A DNA stretch of 64,000 bases from Comamonadaceae bacterium (lineage in GTDB: Bacteria > Pseudomonadota > Gammaproteobacteria > Burkholderiales > Burkholderiaceae_C): NCBI GenBank assembly GCA_027490925.1, contig JAIXXF010000022.1, positions 62,001 to 126,000 of the forward strand, in the 5' to 3' direction. Positions 51,904 through 60,511 of this stretch are shown in pieces (within the stretch, counting starts at the first letter, position 1; each line of letters starts with the position of its first letter). A model generated the notes under the pieces. That model was not told the DNA's origin and made no database searches. It saw only the letters and a program-made list of their open reading frames with translations. Position numbers and translations under genes: made by a program.

Positions 51904-53136
51904 TCAGGGGTGGGCAGGCAGGGCAGCGAGCGCCTGGTCCAGGTCGGCCCGCAGATCGTCCACCGACTCCAGGCCGATGGAGAACCGCACCAGCACGCCG
52001 CGGTGCGGCCACGCGCTCACGCCCGGCTGGCGCATGGTGCCGATGTCGTATGGCACCACCAAGCTCATGAAGCCGCCCCAGGAGTAGCCCAGCTTGAACA
52101 GCCGCAGGCGGTCGCAAAAGCGGTCCACCTCGGCGGCACTGAATTGGTCGTCGAACACCACGGAGAACAGCCCCGCCGCTTGGGCACCTTCTCCGCAGGT
52201 GGCGCGCCAATGGGCGTGGCCTGGTGAACCGGGCCACGCGGGGTGCAGCACCTGCGCGATCTCCGGCCGTCCCGCCAGCCACTGGGCCAGCGCGCGGGCG
52301 GTGCGGTCGTGGGCGGCATAGCGCAGCGCCATGCTGGGCAGCGACCGCAGGACCGCCTCCACGTCGTTCGCGCCCACGCCGAGTCCCAGCCGCATGTGGC
52401 AAAGCTTGACGCGCAGGTGCAAGGCCTCGTCGCGGGTGACCACGCTGCCCATCAGCACGTCGCCACCGCCGCTGGGGTATTTGGTCAAGGCCTGCACGCT
52501 AAGGTCCACCCCCGCGCTGCCGCGCAACTCGGCCAGTCCTGGCAAGGCGAAGGCGTTGAATGCCAGACCTGCGCCCCATGTGTTGTCCAGCACCGTGGTC
52601 ACGCCGTGTTGGCGACACACACGGACCAGCTCGGGCAGATCGGGGAACTCCATGGTCACCGACCCGGGAGCCTCCAGCCACACCAGCCGGGTTCGCGGCC
52701 CGATTTTGGCGGCCAGGTCTGCCGGGCTCAGCGCGTCGTACAACTGGTGTGTGATGCCCCAGGCCTTGAGCTCGCCCTGGGCGAGTGCCTTGTTGGGGCC
52801 ATAGGCGTTGTCGGGAATCAGCACCTCGTCGCCGGTTTTCAGCAGCGCCAGGTTCACATTGGCGATGGCCGACAAACCGCTGGGCGTCAGCACGCACTGC
52901 AGTCCGCCTTCCAGGCTGCTGATGCGCTCTTCCAACGTAAAGGTGGTCGGCGTTCCGTGCAAGCCATAGGAGTAGCCAGTCTTGTGCTGCCAGTCGCGGG
53001 CACGCATCGCCGCGACGTTGGAGAAGATCACCGTGGAGGCCTTGTGGATGCCTGGCATGGGCGCTCGAAACCCGTCCGGGGGCAGGTAATCGTGGTGGAT
53101 CAGATCGGTCGGGCTGGGGGTCTGGGGTGCGCTCAT
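51904..53136 (-). CDS. metC: Cystathionine beta-lyase (PLP-dependent, Cys/Met metabolism family)
   Basis: A 410-residue lyase that converts cystathionine to homocysteine. The family segments include GYSYGLHGTPTTFTLEERIS (about residues 54-73), the PLP-contact VLDNTWGAGLAFNAFA, the Schiff-base lysine in VQALTKYPSGGGDVLMGSVV, and the C-terminal VLVRFSIGLESVDDL. The start at 53136 avoids an upstream frame that runs into the next promoter. The MetC assignment over CGL/MGL rests on length and the KYPSGGGD region and is likely but not certain. Confidence 0.87.
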   Translation of the reverse strand: MSAPQTPSPTDLIHHDYLPPDGFRAPMPGIHKASTVIFSNVAAMRARDWQHKTGYSYGLHGTPTTFTLEERISSLEGGLQCVLTPSGLSAIANVNLALLKTGDEVLIPDNAYGPNKALAQGELKAWGITHQLYDALSPADLAAKIGPRTRLVWLEAPGSVTMEFPDLPELVRVCRQHGVTTVLDNTWGAGLAFNAFALPGLAELRGSAGVDLSVQALTKYPSGGGDVLMGSVVTRDEALHLRVKLCHMRLGLGVGANDVEAVLRSLPSMALRYAAHDRTARALAQWLAGRPEIAQVLHPAWPGSPGHAHWRATCGEGAQAAGLFSVVFDDQFSAAEVDRFCDRLRLFKLGYSWGGFMSLVVPYDIGTMRQPGVSAWPHRGVLVRFSIGLESVDDLRADLDQALAALPAHP

Positions 53137-53180
53137 CGGGTCATCGTAGCGGGTTGGACCCCGGGCGGGCTCCGGCATAA

Positions 53181-53202
53181 TTGACGTTTACGTCAACGTC
53201 AA
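53181..53202. promoter_or_regulatory. Strong palindrome in promoter of 3-hydroxyacyl-CoA dehydrogenase gene
   Basis: TTGACGTT at 53181-53188 and AACGTCAA at 53195-53202 are perfect 8-bp inverted repeats with a 6-base centre (TACGTC); 20 of 22 positions are symmetric. The site begins with TTGACG, a good -35, so regulator and RNA polymerase would share it. This architecture resembles the operators of MerR-family regulators of branched-chain acyl-CoA catabolism (LiuR). No regulator gene is adjacent. Confidence 0.6.
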
Positions 53203-53227
53203 TCACATCCTTCCAGGAGACCCTTCC

Positions 53228-53986
53228 ATGAACATCCAAGGCAAAGTATTCATCGTCACCGGCGGCGCATCGGGCCTGGGCGAAGGCACAGCCCGGCTGC
53301 TGTCAGCCCAAGGCGGCAAGGTCGTGATCGCCGACATGCAGGTGGAAAAGGGCGAACAGGTGGCCAAGGAAATTGGCGGCGCGTTTGTGAAATGCGACGT
53401 GAGCAGCGAGGCCGATGGCCAGGCGGTGGTGGCGCGAGCCACGGCCCTGGGCAAGCTGGTGGGCCTGGTGAATTGCGCGGGCATCGCGCCCGCCGAGAAA
53501 ACCGTCGGCAAGACCGGTCCCCACGTGCTGGCGACCTACACCAAGACCCTGATGGTCAACCTGGTGGGCACCTTCAACATGATCCGCCTGGCCGCCGACG
53601 CGATGAGCAAGAACGAGCCGGAGCCGACCGGCGAGCGCGGCGTGCTGATCTCCACCGCCTCGGTAGCGGCCTACGACGGACAAATCGGCCAGGCCGCCTA
53701 TTCGGCCAGCAAGGGCGGCGTGGTGGGCATGACGCTGCCGATCGCACGCGACCTGGCGCGCAGCGGCATCCGCAACATGACCATCGCGCCTGGCATTTTT
53801 GGCACCCCGATGCTGTTCTCCATGCCGCAGGACGTGCAAGACGCCCTAGCGGCGGGCGTGCCCTTCCCGAGCCGGTTGGGCACACCTCAAGACTTCGCCA
53901 AACTGGCGTTGCACATCATTGAAAACGACATGCTCAACGGTGAGGTGATCCGGTTGGACGGCGCGATTCGCCTGGCGCCGCGCTGA
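53228..53986 (+). CDS. 3-hydroxyacyl-CoA dehydrogenase type II (SDR family)
   Basis: A 252-residue SDR close to the mitochondrial HSD17B10 type, which oxidises 3-hydroxy-2-methylbutyryl-CoA and similar substrates. The motifs are [11 protein letters not shown] (about residues 10-20), [10 protein letters not shown], the catalytic [20 protein letters not shown] region, and [18 protein letters not shown]. The start is set by AGGAGA at 53215-53220. It stands alone behind a long palindrome, so branched-chain amino acid breakdown is the likeliest role. Confidence 0.9.
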   Translation: MNIQGKVFIVTGGASGLGEGTARLLSAQGGKVVIADMQVEKGEQVAKEIGGAFVKCDVSSEADGQAVVARATALGKLVGLVNCAGIAPAEKTVGKTGPHVLATYTKTLMVNLVGTFNMIRLAADAMSKNEPEPTGERGVLISTASVAAYDGQIGQAAYSASKGGVVGMTLPIARDLARSGIRNMTIAPGIFGTPMLFSMPQDVQDALAAGVPFPSRLGTPQDFAKLALHIIENDMLNGEVIRLDGAIRLAPR

Positions 53987-54028
53987 TCGGCCGCGCCACC
54001 GGCCGACAACCATCGCCAGAGGCCCCCT

Positions 54029-56287
54029 GTGAGCCACCCTACTGACACGGTCTGCGCCTTCGGCCCCAGACCTGATCATGCGCCAGACCACGGTTCACAT
54101 GACCCGGTGAACGGCTGGCAGCAAGGGCATCAACGGCCAAGTCGCCAGCGGCGTCTGGTGCTGCCACGCCTTGGCGTGGTGGCCATGGCCTTGTGGCTCA
54201 GCGCGTGCGGTTCGCCACCGCGTGTGCCGGTGGAAGACCGGGTGCCCAGGCCCGTGCGTACCGGCGCGCCGGGGCCCACAGCCGCGCCGGTTGGAGACCC
54301 CACACCGGTCGGCCCACGTCAGGCCGCCACTTCCTCCCCCCAATCCCCTCAGAAACCGCGCGCCCCAACACCCCCTGGCCAGCCGACGGACGCCTTGGCC
54401 AATGTGCCAACACCCGCCCCGCCGGGCGCTGGCCCAGCGGGGCCGCTCTCCATCGCGCCAGAGGGGGCCACGGGCTGGCAACCCAAGCCCGGTTGGACTA
54501 CACGACACCTGGCGGTGGCCGCAGCGCACCCGCTGGCCGCACAGGCGGGCTACCGCATGTTGAAGGCCGGTGGCTCGGCGGTGGACGCGGCGGTGGCGGT
54601 GCAAATGGTGCTGACGCTGGTGGAGCCGCAGTCCAGCGGGATCGGCGGCGGCGCGTTCTTGTTGCACCACGACCCCGCCTGGCCCCCCAAGCGGCGAACC
54701 GATGCCTACGACGGCCGCGAAACCGCCCCGGCCGCTGCCACCGAGTCGCTGTTCCTGCAAGCCAACGGCCAGCCCATGGCGTTCAGCGAGGCGGTGGTCG
54801 GTGGTCGTTCGGTGGGCGTCCCGGGCACGGTGGCGATGCTGGCGCGGGCGCACCAGGACCACGGGCGCCTGCCTTGGGCGCGGCTGTTCGAGCCCGCCAT
54901 CGCCCTGGCACGCGACGGCTTCCCGGTGGGCCCGCGCCTGCACGCCCTGCTCCAGGCCGACCAGGCGCTGCGGCAAGACGCCCACGCCGCCGCTCACTTT
55001 TACGACCCGTCGGGCGCGCCTTGGCCGGTTGGCCATATTTTGAAAAACCCGGAACTGGCGGCCGTGTTGGACACCATCGCACGCCAGGGCCCGCGGGCGA
55101 TGCAGCGCGGCCCGGTGGCGCGCAGCGTGGTGCGCGCCGTGCGCAGCCACCCCCGCCACCCCGGCGCAATGACCGAAGCCGACCTGGCCAGCTACCGCGC
55201 TGTCAAGCGCGAACCGCTGTGCACCGACCACACCCTGCCCGTTCAGGCACAGGGCGTCATGCCTGTTGGGGAAGCCCAAGGCTCTGCGGCCACGCGGACC
55301 GCCACCACCAGCGGCACACCCACGCCCAGAGCCGCTCAGAGCGTGCGGGTGTGCGGCATGCCGCCGCCGAGTTCGGGCGGTATCGCCATCGCCCAAATCT
55401 TGGGGCTGCTGGCGCACACCCCAGCCCACACCGCGCCGCTGCAACGTGGCCTGCCGTCGGCGGACTGGCTGCACGCGTACACCGAAGCGTCGCGCCTGGC
55501 GTTCGCCGACCGCAACCAGTACATCGCCGACCCTGACTTTGTGGCGCCGCCTGGCGGGGGGTTTCACAGCCTGCTGGCGCCAGCCTACCTGGCCGAACGC
55601 GCCCAGCTGATCGGCGCGCAAAGCATGCGGCTGGCCCCGGCGGGCATGCCGGGGCCAGCGACGCCGCGCTGGTCGGCGATGGGCACGCAACCGGAGTCGG
55701 GGACCTCGCACTTGAGCATCGTCGATGCCCAGGGCCGCGCGGTGGCCATGACCACGACCATCGAAAACGCGTTTGGCGCGCGGCTGATGGTCAACCGTGG
55801 ACTAGGGCTGCCCGGCGGCTTCTTGCTGAACAACGAACTGACCGACTTCAGCTTCTCGCCCACTGGTGCCGATGGCCGACCCATCGCCAACCGGGTGCAA
55901 CCAGGCAAGCGGCCGCGCTCTTCGATGAGCCCCACTCTGGTGTTTGAGCGACTGCCGGACGGTCAAACCGGCCCGCTGATCGCCAGCCTGGGCAGCGCCG
56001 GGGGCGCGGCCATCGTTCACCACACCGCGAAGGTGTTGGTGGGCCTGCTGCACTGGGGCCTGGACCCGCAGCGCGCCATCGACCTGCCCAACTTCGGCAG
56101 CCTGAATGGCCCCACGCTGCTGGAGGCGGGGCGCTTCCCTGCGGAGACGGTGGCGGCTTTGCGTGCGCGGGGCCACGAGGTGCGCGAGCTGACCATGACC
56201 AGCGGCCTGCATGCCGTCCAGCGGCGCCCGAACGGTCTGCGGGGCGGGGCCGACCCCCGGCGCGAGGGCGTGGTGCTGGGCGACTGA
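54029..56287 (+). CDS. ggt: Gamma-glutamyltransferase with lipoprotein signal and long linker
   Basis: A 752-residue enzyme that cleaves glutathione and gamma-glutamyl compounds. The start is a GTG at 54029 (AGAGG ahead of it); a GTG at 54107 is the alternative. A signal ends at lipobox LSAC (Cys60), so it is probably lipid-anchored. Residues about 61-150 form a Pro/Thr/Ala-rich linker. The catalytic domain starts at HLAVAAAHPLAAQAGYRM and has SSGIGGGAFLLHHDP, the nucleophilic Thr in ESGTSHLSIVDAQGRAVAMT, and SSMSPTLVF. A Ser/Thr/Pro-rich insertion lies near residues 410-440. Most family members are about 580 residues. Confidence 0.92.
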   Translation: MSHPTDTVCAFGPRPDHAPDHGSHDPVNGWQQGHQRPSRQRRLVLPRLGVVAMALWLSACGSPPRVPVEDRVPRPVRTGAPGPTAAPVGDPTPVGPRQAATSSPQSPQKPRAPTPPGQPTDALANVPTPAPPGAGPAGPLSIAPEGATGWQPKPGWTTRHLAVAAAHPLAAQAGYRMLKAGGSAVDAAVAVQMVLTLVEPQSSGIGGGAFLLHHDPAWPPKRRTDAYDGRETAPAAATESLFLQANGQPMAFSEAVVGGRSVGVPGTVAMLARAHQDHGRLPWARLFEPAIALARDGFPVGPRLHALLQADQALRQDAHAAAHFYDPSGAPWPVGHILKNPELAAVLDTIARQGPRAMQRGPVARSVVRAVRSHPRHPGAMTEADLASYRAVKREPLCTDHTLPVQAQGVMPVGEAQGSAATRTATTSGTPTPRAAQSVRVCGMPPPSSGGIAIAQILGLLAHTPAHTAPLQRGLPSADWLHAYTEASRLAFADRNQYIADPDFVAPPGGGFHSLLAPAYLAERAQLIGAQSMRLAPAGMPGPATPRWSAMGTQPESGTSHLSIVDAQGRAVAMTTTIENAFGARLMVNRGLGLPGGFLLNNELTDFSFSPTGADGRPIANRVQPGKRPRSSMSPTLVFERLPDGQTGPLIASLGSAGGAAIVHHTAKVLVGLLHWGLDPQRAIDLPNFGSLNGPTLLEAGRFPAETVAALRARGHEVRELTMTSGLHAVQRRPNGLRGGADPRREGVVLGD

Positions 56288-56314
56288 GGACCGAGTCGCC
56301 AGCGGCAGACCGCG

Positions 56315-59300
56315 TCAGCTGTTGAGCTGCGCCCAGACCTTGTCCAGCCGCTTCACGCTGACCGGTTGTGGCGTGCGCAACTCCTGGGCAAAAAAACTCA
56401 CCCGCAGTTCCTCCAGCAACCAACGGAACTCTTGCATCCGCGTGTCCACCGCCCCTTTTCGATCGGCCACAAGTCGCCAATAGCGCTGTTCTTGGGGCCG
56501 CAATTCAGCGAGGCGGGCGGCGTCGCGGGCAGGATCGGCCCGCAGCTTGTCCAGCCGCAGCGTGACCGCCTTGAGGTAACGCGGGCAGTGCTGCAGCTGG
56601 GCCCAGGGCGTGGCCGACAAAAAGCGCTTGGGGATCAAGCGCTGCAGTTGCTGCGTCGCATCGGCGGTGGCCTCGGGCGCGGTTTTGGTGTCCTTGACTT
56701 TGCGCAGCGCGGTGGCGTACTCGGCCAAGATGGTCGCGGCAAGGCGGGCCACCTCGGTGGCGATGAGCGTCAGACGGCCGCGGCCTTCGTCGAGCCGGCG
56801 CTTGAAGTCGGCTTCGGTGTTGGGCAGGGGGTCGAGCAGAAAGGCACGGTCGAGCGCCACGTCGATGATCTGCGTGCGCAACTCGTCGGGCGTGCCCCCG
56901 CCCTCCCCGCCCTTGGCGTCGGGGAGGCGCCCCACCAGCATGTAGCTGACCGCCATTTTTTGCAGGTCGGGGATGTTTTTTTCCAGGTACTTGAGCGCGT
57001 CCTTGATCTGCAGGGCAAACAGGCGGCGCAGGCCTGCGCGGTGCTTTGCAGCCGCCACCTCGGGCTCGTCGTAGACCTCGATGCCCACCGCGTCGCCCAG
57101 ATCGGTCAGCGCCGGAAAGCCGATCAGCGTTTGCCCCCCTTTGCGGATCTCCATCAGTTCGGGCAGCTCGCCAAAGGTCCAGGCGGTGTGCCGCTGCGCC
57201 TCGGCTGCGCGGTGCGGTGCACCGGTATTTGCTATTTTTTTAATAGCTCTATCGGCCTGTTTTTCGGGGGCTAGCGGCCGATTTGAATCAGATTTCTCCG
57301 CAGCGGCCTCGCGCGGCGCCATTTTCAGGCCTGCCAGCGCCTGGAACGCGCCCCGCGCTTTGGCGCCCAGCTCGGCCTTCAGTGCGCCGAGCTGGCGGCC
57401 AGCGCCCAGTTGGCGGCCATGCTCGTCGACCACCTTGAAGTTCATGAACAGGTGCGGCGGCACCATGTCCAGCTTGAAGTCGGCCCGCTTCACATCCAGC
57501 GAGGTGGCTGCCCGCACGATCTTGAGCAGCGCGTCGGTCAGGCTGCCGTGGCCGAACACCTCGGGCGCGGCCAGTTCACCTGCGATGCGTGTGGCGCTTT
57601 CGGGCAACGGTACGAAGCGCGAGCGTGGCTTCTGGTGCAGGCTTTTGAGCAGGGCCAGCACCTTGTCGCGCAGCATGCCGGGCACCAGCCACTCGCAGCG
57701 CTCGTCGTTGACTTGGTTCAGCACAAACAGCGGTACGGTCACGGTGAGGCCGTCGCGCGCGTCGCCAGGCTCATGCAGGTACTCCGCCGCGCAGTCCACG
57801 CCGCCCAGCCGCACGGTCTTGGGGAAGGTGCTGGTGGTGATTCCTGCGGCCTCGTGGCGCATCAGCTCGTCGCGGGTCAGGCGCAGCAGTTGGGGGTTGG
57901 CCTGTGCGGCGTCGCGGTACCAGCGCTCAAAGCCCGCGCCGCTGTGTACGTCGGCGGGCACATGCTGGTCATAGAAGGCGTATATGAGTTCTTCATCCAC
58001 CAACACGTCTTGTCGGCGCGACTTGTGCTCCAGCTCTTCCACCTTGGCGATCAGGGCCTGGTTGGCCGCCAGGAAAGGCAGCCGGGTCTCCCATTGCGCC
58101 CCAACCAGTGCCTCGCGGATGAACACCTCGCGGGCGCCCTGTGGGTCCACCCGACCAAAGTTCACCCGGCGGCCGTTGTAGACCACCAGCCCGTACAGGG
58201 TGGCCCGCTCCAGCGCCACCACCTCACCGGCCTTTTTCTCCCAGTGCGGCTCCAGCAACTGCTTCTTCAGCAGGTGGCTGCCCACTTGCTCCAGCCAGGC
58301 CGGGTCGACATAGGCGATACCCCGGCCAAATAAACGCGTGGTTTCCACCAACTCGGCCGCCACGATCCAGCGACCCGGTTTTTTGGACAGGTGCGCGCCC
58401 GGGTGCGGAAAGAACTTGATGCCACGCGCGCCCAGGTACTCTCCGTTTTGGCCCTCTTCCAGCTTGCAGCCAACGTTGCCCAGTAAGCCCGACAGCATGG
58501 ACAAATGCAGCTGCTCGTAACTGGCGGGCGCGGTGTTGAGTGCCCATTTGTGCTCCGCCACCACGGTGTGCAGCTGGCTGTGGATGTCGCGCCACTCACG
58601 CACCCGCCGCACGCTGACAAAGTGTTGCCGCAGCAGTTGCTCGTACTGCCGGTGGCTGAGTTTGTGCTCGGCACCGTGGCCCCCGCGCGCTTTGTCCAAC
58701 CAGTCCCACAGCTTGAGGTAGCCACTGAACTCGCTTTTCTCGTCGTCGAACTTCGCATGGGCTTGGTCAGCCTGGGCCTGGGCGTCCATCGGCCGGTCGC
58801 GCACGTCTTGCACGCTCAGGGCCGACGCGATCACCAGCACCTCGGCCAAGGCATTGCGATGGCGCGCCTCCAGGATCATCCGACCCACCCGCGGGTCGAG
58901 CGGCAGGCGGGACAAGGCCTGACCAACGGGCGTAAGTTCGTTGGCGTCGTCCACTGCACCGAGCTCGTTGAGGAGTTGGTAGCCGTCGGCGATCGCCCGG
59001 CCCGAAGGCGCCTCGATGAACGGGAAACGCGACACATCGCCCAGGTGCAGCGACTTCATTCGCAAGATCACCCCGGCCAGCGAACTGCGCAGGATCTCGG
59101 GGGCGGTGAAGCGCGAGCGGGCGGCGAAGTCTTTCTCGTCGTACAGCCGGATGCAGATGCCGTTGGCCACCCGGCCGCAGCGGCCTGCGCGCTGGTTGGC
59201 CGCCGCCTGGCTGATGGGCTCCACCAGCAGCTGCTCGACCTTGCTGCGAAAGCTGTAGCGCTTCATACGGGCGGTGCCGGAGTCGATCACGTAGCGGATA

Positions 59301-60373
59301 CCCGGCACGGTGAGCGAAGTCTCCGCCACGTTTGTGGCCAGCACCACGCGGCGGCTGCTGCGGCGCTCTGGCGGCTCAAAAATCCGGTCCTGCTCGGCCT
59401 GCGACAACCGGGCGAACAGCGGCAGCACCTCGGCGCTGCGCAGGGTGGGCTGGTGGCTCAGGTGCTTGCGCAGGTGATCGGCCGCCTCGCGGATCTCGCG
59501 TTCCCCCGGCAGGAACACCAAAATATCGCCGCCCTGGCGCGGGTCGTGCCACAACTCGTCCACCGCCTCGGCGATCGCGTCGTTCAGGTCGTGGTCGCGG
59601 CTTTCCTCAAATGGGCGCCAGCGCTGCTCCACCGGGAAGGTGCGGCCCGACACCATGATCACCGGCGCGGGCACCCAGTCTCTGCCCAACCCCGCCGGGT
59701 CGCTTTCTGTGCCAACGGCGTTGGATCCGCTGCCGGGCGCGGTCTCGCCCGTCTGGGCGCGGCCAGAGGGGGAACGCGGCATCGCGAAATGCCGCGCGAA
59801 ACGGTCGGCGTCGATGGTGGCGGAGGTCACGATGACCTTGAGGTCGGGCCGGCGCGGCAAGATCTCGCGAAGATAGCCTAGCAGGAAGTCGATGTTCAGG
59901 CTGCGTTCGTGCGCCTCGTCGATGATCAGCGTGTCATAGGCCTTGAGCAGCGGGTCAGTCTGCGTCTCGGCCAGCAAGATGCCGTCTGTCATCAACTTGA
60001 TGGACGCATCGCGCCCCAGGCGGTCTTGGAACCGCACCTTGTAGCCCACCACCTCGCCCGGTGGCGTGTTCAGCTCCTCGGCGATGCGTTTGGCCACTGA
60101 ACTCGCCGCGATCCGCCGTGGCTGGGTGTGGCCGATCAACCGCCCTTTGCCGGGCGGCGCGTTCAGCTTGCCGCGCCCCATGGCGAGCGCGATCTTGGGC
60201 AGTTGCGTGGTTTTGCCCGAACCGGTCTCACCGCACACGATGACCACTTGGTGCGCGGCAATGGCGTCGGTGATCTCCTGCCGTTTGCCAGACACCGGCA
60301 GCGACTCTGGGAACTCGATGCGCAAACGGGCGGGCGCGGTATCAGGCGTGGGAACAGAGGTGGGCGATGGCAT
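56315..60373 (-). CDS. hrpA: ATP-dependent RNA helicase HrpA
   Basis: A 1352-residue DEAH-box helicase. The Walker A motif is GETGSGKTT (about residues 48-56), followed by QPRRIAA, IIDEAHERS (DEAH), SATIDADRF, the HA2 domain and a long C-terminal DUF3418 region. Two insertions stand out. One of about 35 Gly/Ser/Thr-rich residues lies after DADRFARHF (about residues 197-235). The other, about residues 1024-1049, is encoded by a copy of the dispersed AT-rich element (57226-57300). The open frame is intact across both. It is divergent from argA. Confidence 0.95.
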   Translation of the reverse strand: MPSPTSVPTPDTAPARLRIEFPESLPVSGKRQEITDAIAAHQVVIVCGETGSGKTTQLPKIALAMGRGKLNAPPGKGRLIGHTQPRRIAASSVAKRIAEELNTPPGEVVGYKVRFQDRLGRDASIKLMTDGILLAETQTDPLLKAYDTLIIDEAHERSLNIDFLLGYLREILPRRPDLKVIVTSATIDADRFARHFAMPRSPSGRAQTGETAPGSGSNAVGTESDPAGLGRDWVPAPVIMVSGRTFPVEQRWRPFEESRDHDLNDAIAEAVDELWHDPRQGGDILVFLPGEREIREAADHLRKHLSHQPTLRSAEVLPLFARLSQAEQDRIFEPPERRSSRRVVLATNVAETSLTVPGIRYVIDSGTARMKRYSFRSKVEQLLVEPISQAAANQRAGRCGRVANGICIRLYDEKDFAARSRFTAPEILRSSLAGVILRMKSLHLGDVSRFPFIEAPSGRAIADGYQLLNELGAVDDANELTPVGQALSRLPLDPRVGRMILEARHRNALAEVLVIASALSVQDVRDRPMDAQAQADQAHAKFDDEKSEFSGYLKLWDWLDKARGGHGAEHKLSHRQYEQLLRQHFVSVRRVREWRDIHSQLHTVVAEHKWALNTAPASYEQLHLSMLSGLLGNVGCKLEEGQNGEYLGARGIKFFPHPGAHLSKKPGRWIVAAELVETTRLFGRGIAYVDPAWLEQVGSHLLKKQLLEPHWEKKAGEVVALERATLYGLVVYNGRRVNFGRVDPQGAREVFIREALVGAQWETRLPFLAANQALIAKVEELEHKSRRQDVLVDEELIYAFYDQHVPADVHSGAGFERWYRDAAQANPQLLRLTRDELMRHEAAGITTSTFPKTVRLGGVDCAAEYLHEPGDARDGLTVTVPLFVLNQVNDERCEWLVPGMLRDKVLALLKSLHQKPRSRFVPLPESATRIAGELAAPEVFGHGSLTDALLKIVRAATSLDVKRADFKLDMVPPHLFMNFKVVDEHGRQLGAGRQLGALKAELGAKARGAFQALAGLKMAPREAAAEKSDSNRPLAPEKQADRAIKKIANTGAPHRAAEAQRHTAWTFGELPELMEIRKGGQTLIGFPALTDLGDAVGIEVYDEPEVAAAKHRAGLRRLFALQIKDALKYLEKNIPDLQKMAVSYMLVGRLPDAKGGEGGGTPDELRTQIIDVALDRAFLLDPLPNTEADFKRRLDEGRGRLTLIATEVARLAATILAEYATALRKVKDTKTAPEATADATQQLQRLIPKRFLSATPWAQLQHCPRYLKAVTLRLDKLRADPARDAARLAELRPQEQRYWRLVADRKGAVDTRMQEFRWLLEELRVSFFAQELRTPQPVSVKRLDKVWAQLNS
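57229..57295 (+). repeat. Dispersed AT-rich palindromic element, copy 6 (inside hrpA)
   Basis: The hairpin GCTATT (57231-57236) / AATAGC (57242-57247) is followed by GGGCTAGCGGCC from 57268, exactly 21 bases after the end of AATAGC. A second stem, ATCGGCC (57251-57257) / GGCCGAT (57276-57282), gives a two-hairpin structure. It is translated antisense within hrpA as residues rich in Lys, Ser and Ala (KSDSNRPLAPEKQADRAI). Confidence 0.65.
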
Positions 60374-60511
60374 GGCGCGCCATTATCGGCGCGCCCCCCT
60401 GCCCGCTCCCTTGAGCGGTCACGGGTACCAAGACCCAGGCGCTACACTTTCCTGACACCGCCCCACCCAGCAGCCGTCAACCGCCCCCGCCGTCCCACGC
60501 AAGCCACGCCC

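Noticed and set aside
60128-60511. Long N-terminal extension of argA
   Set aside because: It is antisense to hrpA, and ArgA homologues start near the kinase domain, matched by the ATG at 60512.
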